Assembly (NCBI GenBank): GCA_026991395.1
Contig: JALXBP010000135.1
Span: 1-37,676 of the forward strand
DNA from: Anaerolineae bacterium
Lineage (GTDB): Bacteria; Chloroflexota; Anaerolineae; B4-G1; SLSP01
Direction: 5' to 3'
DNA length: 37,676 nucleotides
A model generated the notes under the pieces. The model searched no databases and was not told the DNA's origin. It was given only the letters and a program-made list of their open reading frames with translations. The position numbers were made by a program, and so were the translations under genes. Positions 14,966-24,100 of the stretch are shown here, in pieces (positions within the stretch are counted from its first letter, which is position 1; each line of letters opens with the position of its first letter).

Positions 14966-17900
14966 TCACCGTCCTGCGGTAAAGACAAGCGGGCCGAAAG
15001 CATTGTTGTCCTCATTGCTTTCCCGCACCGCGGCCCAGGGAGCAGGTGCCCCCCAGGAATCCACGAAAGCCCACACGCTATGGCTCCCCGCCTGCCATTG
15101 CTCCGGCCATCGACTATCGTCGGCGCGATAGTAAGCATCACCGAAGGTAAGCGTCAGCTCCTCTCCGGCGTCCAGGCGGGGAATGAACCACGAAAGTCCA
15201 TAGACAGAAACGGATTCCCACGCCGTATTGACCACAGGCGGGCGGCTTGGGTCCAGATAGAGATCGACCCAGAAATTCGTAGCCGTCGCCACCCCGTCAT
15301 TGCTCACCGTTACCGAGAGCCGCTGCGGATCATCAGCATCGATGACGAGATTCCGCACACGGAGATCGGGCATATATCCGAAGTCGCGCGTGAGCACAGG
15401 CAGATAGAGGCTCTTGACGACACGTCGCACGTTCAGACGGAAGGGACCTGCGGCCTCACCGCTGACGACGGCATGGCTGAAGTCATCGAAGAAAGTCCCC
15501 CAACTGTTCTCGATAGCCGTCATCTTCCCTACGTAGCGAGTCCCCTCGGTGACAGGGATGCTCTCCTCCTCCCACGCCCCTTCAGGCTCGACGTAGAGCA
15601 CGATCTCGAACTGCCGCCAAGCAGCCGGAGCCAGGTCTCCGAGCGACCACGTCAATTCACGTCCCTCTAAAGAACTCCACGGCGGGATTGCCTCCGTCGC
15701 CGTAACGCCTTCCGGCAGTGTCAGGGTAACCGTGACATCGCGGGCGATAGCATCCCCCGCATTGTACGCCGTAACGCGAATCAGCACCTCCGAAGGGCCG
15801 TAGGTAGGGATGTAGCATTCCCCATCAACGGCCAGGACATCCGCCGTAGCCGACTGCGGGGATTCACCCCACCCCCCTTCACAGAAGTAATCCACCCAGA
15901 TGGCCGCTCCATGAGCTTCCACCGTAACCTTGTTCCCCGATGCCGCCCATTGCACCCCGAAGGGGTCGGTATAGCGAATGCCCGGCCCCTCATTGACGAT
16001 GTTGGGGCCATGATGGGCACGTGAGATCGTCGCCAGGGCGGCGACGGCCTGCTGCGGGGCCAGGGTCCTCGCCTCCGATGGCAGTTCGAAGGTAACCACC
16101 CCATTCGCATCCTCGACGAACGGAATGGTCGGCACCATCGTCGTGAAAAGCGCCGCAAGCGTATCGGAATCAGGATGGGCCGCATCCACCTCCGCCGCTT
16201 GCTGAAGAGCCTGCAGCAGCGCCGCATCGGTGATCCAGGTGGCAGAACGCAGGTGTACATTGGAGGGAAGGCGATCGGTGAGCACGAGACCGGTCGCAGG
16301 GGCAGAGAGATAGGCGGGGACCTCGTCTCCTTCCCCTACCATCGCCAGATGGAGCGGGGGAACGTCATAGCCGTGAGGAAGGTTATCGGCAGCCACCGTA
16401 ATCGGAATCTCGATGATCCGATTCCAAAGCTCGGACGGCAGATCGTCGCCGACCTCTAACTCGAAATACCAGAGGCTACGCCATCCATCGGGGACCGTCT
16501 CTCGATTGAGGAAGGCCAACTCGGCCCAGATCGGCTCCGGTGCAGTCGCAGGATCGGTGTAGAGCAGGGTCGCCGTCATCCCTCGAGGAAGCTGAAGCGA
16601 AGGCACAAGCCCCGTGAGCGTTATGCCGGTGTTGTTTTCCAGCGCAAGCCGAACGAGCGTCCGCTCGCCTGCGTGCAGGTAACTATGGAAAAGCTGCTTC
16701 TCCCGATGGCCGCCGACATACACCGACCACACCAGATCACCATAACCCCATGCCTTGAAGAAGGGATCGTAACGCGATATCCACTGACGCGGCTCATAGG
16801 GATCGCGCATCGTGTAGATAAAGGCCAGCGTATCGCTGTACACACTGACCGCCGTCGGCCCTCCCCATTTCTCGACCTCCCCATCGCTGCGATAGCCCTC
16901 CACAACGTGGGTATGTCCATCGTAGATCTCATACCGATTCGGCCCCGCAACTACCTGATGATAGATCAGCTGCGGACCGTCATCGAGCTTGAACTGCCCT
17001 TCGCGATTATCCTCCTCGTTCTCGACGGTCGCCGTCAAGACAAAGCTGTTACTCGTGCCCAACGGGATACGCAGATGAAAGAGCAGCTCATCGCGGTCAG
17101 GATAGGTGGTCACACTGACCAAACTCGCGTAACCCGGCGTCAGAGGGCTGTAAGCACGGCTCCAGCTTCCCTGCCAGGGAGCAAGACGAATACCCAGCCC
17201 GCGGAAGATGGGGAAGAGCAGCAGGTTCTCGTCCGGATCGATCGTCCTGCCCTCGCCGTTGGGATCGGCGCTGTAAGTCTTGGCAAGGTAACGCACGATG
17301 ATGCTCTCCGGCCACCGCGTGGGGAGATCATTGACCCGCCGCTCGCAGAAACCATCGCCATCCATATCGACCCAGATGCCGAAGGTTACGTTGACCCCGG
17401 CATGCTGCTCGAAATCGGGCGAGCAGGTCGCACAGCTATCCCAATCCCACACATCGTAGAAGGTAGCCCGCAAAGGCATCGTGTGCGTCCGCGACCAAAC
17501 ATCCCGGTACGTCAGGCGCGAGGGAGAAGGGGCAGCAGGCGCATAGGGCGTCGCCGCCTCCAGGTACTCCCGGAAGGGGACGGCCTCCGTCCCCGCCGCC
17601 ACGTAGATCGAACCGGCCTGGTTGGGAAGAACGACAGTCCCCTCGCGGGGCGTGCCCTCGAAGACCACCTCCCGCCCCAACAGTTCACGGGAGTGGACGC
17701 CATAACGTATGAGCGGCTCGTCATACCAGTAGGGCGGCATCTCGCCCAAGTGCCACACCAGCGGCCAGCAGGGCAGAAGGAGCACGTGATCATCGGTTAC
17801 GGTGAGAACATCGGTGTAGGTCGGCGGAATGGTGATGAAGGAGCCATAATCGGTCATCGGCGCAGTGGCACGCAGGGGCAATTCCGTATGGATACCGTAG

Positions 17901-19720
17901 GTGCTCGTGAAACGGCACCAGTGGCGCTCGTCAGGCGGCAAAGCCCGCCAATCCTCAATGGTGATCGTCTGCGTCGGTGCAACCGCCCCGTCCCACAGCG
18001 GATAGTTGCCCGACTGCCAATAGTTGCCCGACTGCCAAAGGTAGGGTTCATTACGCACCCAGATCGTCTCACCATCGTTGGTGGAAAGGATGACGTGCTG
18101 ATCGGCGTAATCCACGATGGGGGCGATGAGATAGACCCAGTCGGTCAAGACCGGCGAGAGGGCCGCCGTCTCCTCCTTGTTCTCCAGCGGCATAGCGAGG
18201 TCGAGGTAGAGGCCCTCCTGCGGGATGCGATAATGACGATCAGGTTCGAGGTCGCGATCGCCGACCAGCCGCGCCGCCATGCGTGAAGTCAGGCGGAAGG
18301 GCTTGTGGCGCGTCAGCACGGGACGACCCGCCTCCTCACGGTAGAAGACTCCCTGCGCGAAGACCGCCTCACCGGAGGCGAGCGTCTCCGGCTCCGTCTC
18401 CGCCCGGAAATCGAGCGTGATGCCGACGTGAGCGGAAAGCGTCCCTATCACCCAGACAAGCTGCGTCGAGCCGTCGGGTGCGGTGAAGATGACCGTCGGC
18501 GAAGGGACAACGGTCGTTGTGAGCAGACGATAGCCGGGGGCAATCGTTTCCGTGACCACCGCATTGTGCAGCGGGGCATCCCAGAGGTTGCGGAGATGCA
18601 ACGTTGCACTGACGGGCACCACCTCATAGGCGGGGAACTCGTGGGAGGGATAGACCGGGTTGAATGTCTGCACCGCATCGCCGTAAAAATCGACGTGGCT
18701 GCTCAAAGCCATCATCAGAGCATCGAGGAAGATGGGGGCCTCATCGCGATGACGTTCATCGGTAGGATGACCAAAGACGGCCACGACCTCGCCGCGACCA
18801 TATGGCTGCCGGATGATGGCAGGCAGCGCCGTCCCGTCCCTGGTATTGACAAAGGTTGCGATGACCTCGGTCGATTCATCGGGGTAGAAGAGAGGATCGT
18901 CCAGGACGTACAATGTCGTCGTGACCCAGCTATAGGCCATCGGCGAGTCCGCCTGCTCGATGCGCAGACGCCCGCGGTTCTCGAAGGCATCCTCGGGCTG
19001 CAGGTAGTCGAGGATCGACTGCGTGGTATCCACGCTCCCCTCGGGCAGCAGTCCCGCCCGCTCGGCCAGGCCCGCCGCCGTCCCCTGTACATAGAGCGTC
19101 CCCCCTTCTTCCACGAAACGGCGCAGGGCCTCCAGCCCACCCGCCTCCTCCAGGCGGGCTATGACCTCCTCCTGAGCATCGAGGCGGTAGGCCGGGAGGA
19201 TCAACAGCGCATCATTCTCCAGGCCGGAGACGACGGTCGTCTCCGTGAGCACCTCGTAAGGCAACGCGCCGCCGAGATAGCCGTCGAGGAGTTGTCGTAT
19301 CGAGGCAAGCTCCCAGCCTGCCACCACCTCCCCTTCCTCATACGGGACCCGCACACTCGAACGGAAGACGGCTACGCCGTCCCCGTAGAGCGCATAGGCC
19401 CGCGTCGGCACCTCCCCCACCGTCGAGGTCAGGCTCGTACACCGGGCACAACTCCACGGCTCCCCCTCGGGGACGATGAGATCGCCGGGGAGGGCCTCCG
19501 TCGTCGTCACGGCAGACCGCCAAAGCCGCCCACCTTCCGCCAGGTGGCGGAATGCACTTTGGTAAGCCGCCTGTCGATCGAGCTGATTGCGCCCCAGAGG
19601 AACCAGCGTGCCGCCCACGCCCGCACGCATCGGCGTCGCCTGCAGGCTCCGATGGATGCCCAGCGCAGCCACGATCAACAACACCGCTACAGCTACCAAC
19701 CGAGTGATCCTCTGCATCAT
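14966..19720 (-). CDS. Large secreted multidomain protein with GATase1-like and CARDB-like regions
   Basis: About 1584 residues, exported. The ORF track extends to 19882, but the ATG pair at 19720 starts a clean signal peptide (MMQRITRLVAVAVLLIVAAL) preceded by AAAGGGGG, so that start is chosen. Residues about 155-330 resemble the class-I amidotransferase-like fold found in large surface proteins: ENDALLILPAYRL, then LRRFVEEGGTLYVQG, ending at EVVAVFGHP. No catalytic Cys triad is evident. Long beta-rich repeats of DUF11 type follow (LHLRNLWDAPLHNAVVTETI; VTAYNAGDAIARDVTVTLTL). The C-terminus is CARDB-like (MPDLRVRNLVIDADDP, VSNDGVATATNFWVDLYLD). Just before it is the motif SLYLPVLTRDF, shared with other secreted proteins here. 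A structural or adhesive surface role is inferred. Confidence 0.75.
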   Translation of the reverse strand: MMQRITRLVAVAVLLIVAALGIHRSLQATPMRAGVGGTLVPLGRNQLDRQAAYQSAFRHLAEGGRLWRSAVTTTEALPGDLIVPEGEPWSCARCTSLTSTVGEVPTRAYALYGDGVAVFRSSVRVPYEEGEVVAGWELASIRQLLDGYLGGALPYEVLTETTVVSGLENDALLILPAYRLDAQEEVIARLEEAGGLEALRRFVEEGGTLYVQGTAAGLAERAGLLPEGSVDTTQSILDYLQPEDAFENRGRLRIEQADSPMAYSWVTTTLYVLDDPLFYPDESTEVIATFVNTRDGTALPAIIRQPYGRGEVVAVFGHPTDERHRDEAPIFLDALMMALSSHVDFYGDAVQTFNPVYPSHEFPAYEVVPVSATLHLRNLWDAPLHNAVVTETIAPGYRLLTTTVVPSPTVIFTAPDGSTQLVWVIGTLSAHVGITLDFRAETEPETLASGEAVFAQGVFYREEAGRPVLTRHKPFRLTSRMAARLVGDRDLEPDRHYRIPQEGLYLDLAMPLENKEETAALSPVLTDWVYLIAPIVDYADQHVILSTNDGETIWVRNEPYLWQSGNYWQSGNYPLWDGAVAPTQTITIEDWRALPPDERHWCRFTSTYGIHTELPLRATAPMTDYGSFITIPPTYTDVLTVTDDHVLLLPCWPLVWHLGEMPPYWYDEPLIRYGVHSRELLGREVVFEGTPREGTVVLPNQAGSIYVAAGTEAVPFREYLEAATPYAPAAPSPSRLTYRDVWSRTHTMPLRATFYDVWDWDSCATCSPDFEQHAGVNVTFGIWVDMDGDGFCERRVNDLPTRWPESIIVRYLAKTYSADPNGEGRTIDPDENLLLFPIFRGLGIRLAPWQGSWSRAYSPLTPGYASLVSVTTYPDRDELLFHLRIPLGTSNSFVLTATVENEEDNREGQFKLDDGPQLIYHQVVAGPNRYEIYDGHTHVVEGYRSDGEVEKWGGPTAVSVYSDTLAFIYTMRDPYEPRQWISRYDPFFKAWGYGDLVWSVYVGGHREKQLFHSYLHAGERTLVRLALENNTGITLTGLVPSLQLPRGMTATLLYTDPATAPEPIWAELAFLNRETVPDGWRSLWYFELEVGDDLPSELWNRIIEIPITVAADNLPHGYDVPPLHLAMVGEGDEVPAYLSAPATGLVLTDRLPSNVHLRSATWITDAALLQALQQAAEVDAAHPDSDTLAALFTTMVPTIPFVEDANGVVTFELPSEARTLAPQQAVAALATISRAHHGPNIVNEGPGIRYTDPFGVQWAASGNKVTVEAHGAAIWVDYFCEGGWGESPQSATADVLAVDGECYIPTYGPSEVLIRVTAYNAGDAIARDVTVTLTLPEGVTATEAIPPWSSLEGRELTWSLGDLAPAAWRQFEIVLYVEPEGAWEEESIPVTEGTRYVGKMTAIENSWGTFFDDFSHAVVSGEAAGPFRLNVRRVVKSLYLPVLTRDFGYMPDLRVRNLVIDADDPQRLSVTVSNDGVATATNFWVDLYLDPSRPPVVNTAWESVSVYGLSWFIPRLDAGEELTLTFGDAYYRADDSRWPEQWQAGSHSVWAFVDSWGAPAPWAAVRESNEDNNAFGPLVFTAGR

Positions 19721-20090
19721 TCGCCCCCTTTGCTCTATGGCAGTCCGGCGCTCTCGCCGTCGATGAACGCACCTCGGCCATCGGCAAGCCGCCCAAGGCC
19801 CGAGCCGTCGTCCCGGCCCGCCGGTAGCGAATCGCAAATTCCCTTTGAGGGAAACGGCCTTAGCCTTCAAGGCTACGGGCATTTCCCTTGAAGGCTAAAC
19901 GGTGCCCGATGCCATCCAGGCGCGACGCCCCTCCCCGTCCTTCCCACGCAGAGCGGAGGGGTGAGCAAGCCTGCCTCGGTGGTGCTGAACACCTGCCGGA
20001 CGGTCACCAGAAAAGAACGGCAGTACATGTTGCTTATGCATCCAGGGACCCCATCATGTGGTAATACAACTCCCGTTCCTGAGCACAAAA
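19721..20090. other. Intergenic region with hairpins, no convincing gene
   Basis: This 370-nt stretch separates the secreted-protein gene from the lipoprotein gene, both on the minus strand. The 115-residue ORF in the track (19873-20220) has no homology-like motifs and overlaps the lipoprotein gene, so it is not called. The region holds a strong inverted repeat at 19860-19898 and a weaker one, TTCCCtttgaGGGAA, just before it. I see no clear promoter for the secreted protein. Confidence 0.5.
19860..19898. repeat. Perfect 13-bp inverted repeat (hairpin)
   Basis: TTAGCCTTCAAGG and CCTTGAAGGCTAA are exact reverse complements separated by 13 nt. There is no T-tract on either side, so a classical intrinsic terminator is not supported. 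It may be an operator, an mRNA-stabilising hairpin or a small dispersed repeat. Confidence 0.6.
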
Positions 20091-21122
20091 TTAATTTTGC
20101 ACCAGTTCCGTAGCCGGTGACCACCGAAGCGGTATGGATTTTTGCATCGCATCGAGCGATTTGATACACAAGGCTCTGTTTTCTTGACAAAGAAAAGTCA
20201 ATTGCCCTTTTCCCGTCCACAGAAAGTTGTAATATACTGGGGTATCAATCCAGTCTATTTCGTCTGTCGCTAAACCGATCAATCTGATGCCATCACGCCT
20301 TTCACCGGTTCCACAAGACACAGCAACCGCCAGCCATCGAGCGTCAGGGGACAATCGTAGGTTGTGGATTTCTTGAGAGATGGTCCCGCCACAGACGGGT
20401 ATCTCGCGTTCTTTCTTCTCCCGGACCTCAATTTCTATGACATAGTCAGATGTCAGTTGGGCAGAGCTGTATGCAGTGGCGATCAATCTATCGCCCCCGC
20501 GCCATATCACATCGGAAAACATTCTCTCCGGCGTAGCCGAGAGCAACAGATCTGCATTGCCCGTGGCGAGATTGACCAAGTACAACCCACTCTGAGGCGA
20601 GTTTAACATACGGACAACGGCCAAATGGTCAGTGGAGGGAGACCAGGCGCATAACGTTCCCCCTTCAATGAATTGTATTATCCTGCCGTCTTGAGAGGAA
20701 AGGATGTAGATCCCGTTTTTATTCTCTGATGTGGTACTTGCTGCTGCTGGGATAGCAATATATTGTCCATCGCGGGATATCCTGGTCTCGTAAATGGCGG
20801 GCGATGTGAATGTGTTCAGACGAGTAGCATTGTCACGATCCCCAAGGTTCATTTTGTATAACTCGCATTGTTCTTGATCGCACAAATAAAAGACCAGCCA
20901 CGATCTGTCCGGCGAGAGCCTGACGCCTTGTAGAGTACCTGCCATCTTCCCTTCGTCCGTTTGTATTCCCGCGGCAAGATCAACCTCTACAATAACGGTT
21001 TCCCCATCAGCATAAGCTGTATAGTACACCACGGGATGCTCGACATCACCGGCACATCCTTGGACAAAGGACAGCACTAGAAAGAGTAATATCACGAGCA
21101 GCATTTTAAACTCATTTTTCAT
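20091..21122 (-). CDS. Lipoprotein with TolB/WD40-like beta-propeller repeats (candidate partner of the RHS protein)
   Basis: About 343 residues. The chosen ATG at 21122 follows GGAGG and starts a lipoprotein signal: KNEFK, a hydrophobic stretch LLVILLFLVLSF and the lipobox VQGC. The mature part shows repeats of the PD40/TolB beta-propeller kind: LSPDRSWLVFYL, ISRDGQYIAIP, STDHLAVVRM, LSPDARWLAVAV, each followed by a segment like LYLVNLATG. It should sit lipid-anchored on the outer face of the membrane. It begins 13 nt after the RHS protein gene and shares its locally A+T-rich composition. By analogy with polymorphic toxin loci an immunity role is possible, but no known immunity family is recognised; a simple substrate-binding or surface role is the alternative. 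Confidence 0.75.
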   Translation of the reverse strand: MKNEFKMLLVILLFLVLSFVQGCAGDVEHPVVYYTAYADGETVIVEVDLAAGIQTDEGKMAGTLQGVRLSPDRSWLVFYLCDQEQCELYKMNLGDRDNATRLNTFTSPAIYETRISRDGQYIAIPAAASTTSENKNGIYILSSQDGRIIQFIEGGTLCAWSPSTDHLAVVRMLNSPQSGLYLVNLATGNADLLLSATPERMFSDVIWRGGDRLIATAYSSAQLTSDYVIEIEVREKKEREIPVCGGTISQEIHNLRLSPDARWLAVAVSCGTGERRDGIRLIGLATDEIDWIDTPVYYNFLWTGKGQLTFLCQENRALCIKSLDAMQKSIPLRWSPATELVQN

Positions 21123-21135
21123 TTGCAACCTCCTG

Positions 21136-24100
21136 CTACGGACCATACCACTTATTAGATAGATAAAGGTTGGTTCCTTCTACTGACCAATGCTTGAAGT
21201 CGCTATCAGATTTTGCTTTATCCATCATCCGTTGGTAGATATCGGAACCATGCCCAAAGTATAAAGCTTCAGGAAATTGGTCCGGCTCACATCCGTTGAG
21301 AATGCCTCGTGCAATGTCCAATGCCTCAAACCAACTCTGCCTGTCCGGGCTTTCCCAGCCTAGTCCTGCTTGCCCCTTCTTGTGAACTAGGTAGTCCTCT
21401 GTTACGTCTTTCGTCTTCCACTCCTCGTATCCTTGGAATTGATGGGGTTGATCTAATACTCCTTGGATTGTATTCGGGAAATCACTAGAATCACGGCGGT
21501 GGACAATGACATATCCTATTGCCCTCATAGCCCTTCTCCTAGCATCTCGATTGCTGTTTTTTCCTCTCTGTTCGGCCCATATAGCCTTAGCCAGCATGAT
21601 CTCTTGAGGAGAATACTGCCTCTGGCGTTCTCTGGCATAGGCATTCGCTTCCTTCCAATAAGATGGCCAGTCGATTTTCCCCTGATTCAAAACATATCCA
21701 GGGTCACCATCTCCCGAGTAATATCCGCATCTGTCTCCATTGTCAGGCGTCGGCGTTTTTTCCTCTCCATATCCTTGTGCTCCATCACCCGATTGGTTCG
21801 GCGATGGAGTTGATGAGGATGAAGATGAGGATGTGGATGTGGAAGTGGAACCAAGTCCCGGCGTCGGTTCTATCGAAGTTGGTGTCTCTTCAGGCGTGTA
21901 ATTGTTGCCACCATTATCACACCCAGCAAGAACGGCCATTATCAAAATTACCATCGTTAGAGATACGATCAGTAATATACGAGAACGCTTCCTCCTCTTT
22001 CCTGTAACAACCACTGTCATTTGTAACAACGGTAATAGCCCCATCAGCAAGCCGATAGGATCAGTCAGCGGTATTGGGCGGTTTTGGTGCCTGGTTGACC
22101 AATACGCGCCTCGCACCGGATCATAGTATCCCCAAGGCGACGAATAAAGCCCTGCCTCTACATCATACCCCAGACCAACATAAGCAAAGAACTGCAACTC
22201 CCAATTGGCTACTAACGGGAAGCCATACTCATCATACAAGTATGGCCTAACCAGGTCGCCGTTTTCGTCCGCCAAGCCTGCCACACTATCGGAGCCATCA
22301 TATTCGTACCAGTAGCGGTCGCCGGCAAAGCCGGTGGCCGGGTTGGGCAGCCGCTCCATCTCGAAGGGGCGGCGCAGGCCGGTCAGCGGCGAGGGAGCCA
22401 GGTAGTAGTAGGTCTCCGTTACCGTGCCGCTCACCGCCAACTGCGCCCCGATGATGTCGAGGCCGTCGTAGAGGTAGGTGATGACCTGCGTGAGCGTGAT
22501 GCCGCCGGGGTAGGCGACCGCTTTGCGGACGCGCCGCCCGTAGCCGTCGTAGGTGTAGGTGGCGACCATCGTCACGGTGATGGCCGCGCTGTCGCTCATC
22601 GTCTTGGTCACGCCCACCAAACGATCCTCGCGGTCATAGAGGTAATCGGTGAGCAAGGTCGTGCCGTTGGTCAAGATTTCGGTCTCGCGCACCCGGTCGC
22701 CGTTCCCGTTGTAGTCCAGCGCGGTCTCGCGGTCCGGCTCCTGGATGCGGATCAACTGGTTGGCCGCGTTGTAGGTGTAAGCCACCGCCTCCGGGCGCGG
22801 GGCGACGGGCAGTTCGGGCAGGCCGGGGTCGGGGGCCAGTACCGTGCCCGTCTTGGTCAGCCGGTTGCCCACGGCGTCGAAGGTGTAGGCGGTATCGCTC
22901 GCCGGGTCCTCGGTGGCGGCGTTGACCAACCGGTCCAGAGCGTCATATTGGTAAGTGTGGGTGATGACGACGGGCGTCGGGCTGCCGTCGAAGGCGGCGC
23001 GGGTCTCGATCACTTGGGTGCGGTTGCCCACCTTGTCCATCGCATAGGCGTAGGCACTTTGGGGATGGGCCGCGCCCAGTTTGCGGTGGTCAATCCCGGT
23101 CAGCCGGCCTGCGTCGTCGTAGGTGTAGGTGGAGGCGACGTCGTTGGGGCGCAAGATGCGCGTCACCTGGCCCAGCGGGTTGTACTCGAAGGTGCTGGCG
23201 TCGCCGTGGGGGTCGGTGAAGGTGGTGAGCCAGTCGTTGGCGTTGTAGGCGTAGGCGACGGCGTAGCCGTTGGGGTAGGTCAGGCCGGTCAGGTTGCCCA
23301 GCGCGTCGTAGGTGCGGGTGATGGTGCGCCCCAGCCAGTCGGTGGTCGTCGTGCGGCGGCCCAGGGCGTCATAGGTGTAGGTCGTGCAGCCCAGGCCGTC
23401 GCACATCTGGAGTTCGTTCCCCTCCAGGTCGTAGGTGAAGGTGACGGGGTGCAGGGTCGGCGGGGTGGAGCCGTAGCGGACGGCGGTCAGGCGGTCGTTG
23501 CTGTCGTACTCGTAGTAAGTGGCCCGCCACATCGCGTCCACGCGGCGGATCAGCCGTCCCGCCGCGTCGTAGGCGTAGGACCATTGCTTCCCCAGGGGAT
23601 TGACCTCGCGCTTGAGTTGATTGAGGAAATTGTACGCAAAAGTAGTCGCGCTCCCGTTGGCGTCGGTGATGACCGTCAGGTTGCCCACCTCGTCGTAACC
23701 GTAGCGGGTCGTGCCGCTGAGAGGGTCGGTGACGGCGATGAGGCGGCCCAGGGCATCGTAGTCGTACCCCGTCGTGTGGCCGTTGGCGTCGGTGACGGCG
23801 ATGACGCGCCCCAGGGCGTCGCGGGCGTACTCGGTGGCATTGCCCAGCGGGTCGGTCGTTTTGAGCAGGCGGCCCAGCGGGTCGTAGTCGTAGGTGGTGG
23901 CCTTACCCTGCGCGTTGACCTGCCGCACCAGGTTGTAGACGGCGTCATACTCCATCGTCGTGGTGTAGCCCAGCGCGTCGGTGAACTGCACCGGCAGGCC
24001 GGCCAGGTTGTAGGTCGTGGCGACGGTGTGGCCGTTGGCGTCGGTGACGGCCACCGGGGTGTCCTCGGCGTCGTAGGTGTAACGGGTGACGCCCCCCAGA

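Noticed and set aside
16673-18286. 537-residue plus-strand ORF opposite the same gene
   Set aside because: Shadow frame, no motifs and no ribosome binding site.
18305-19891. 528-residue plus-strand ORF opposite the large secreted protein
   Set aside because: Arg/His-rich antisense frame without start signal; the minus-strand frame has a signal peptide and recognisable domains.
19873-20220. 115-residue minus-strand ORF between the lipoprotein and the large secreted protein
   Set aside because: Overlaps the lipoprotein's 3' end in another frame, runs into the hairpin and shows no recognisable motif.
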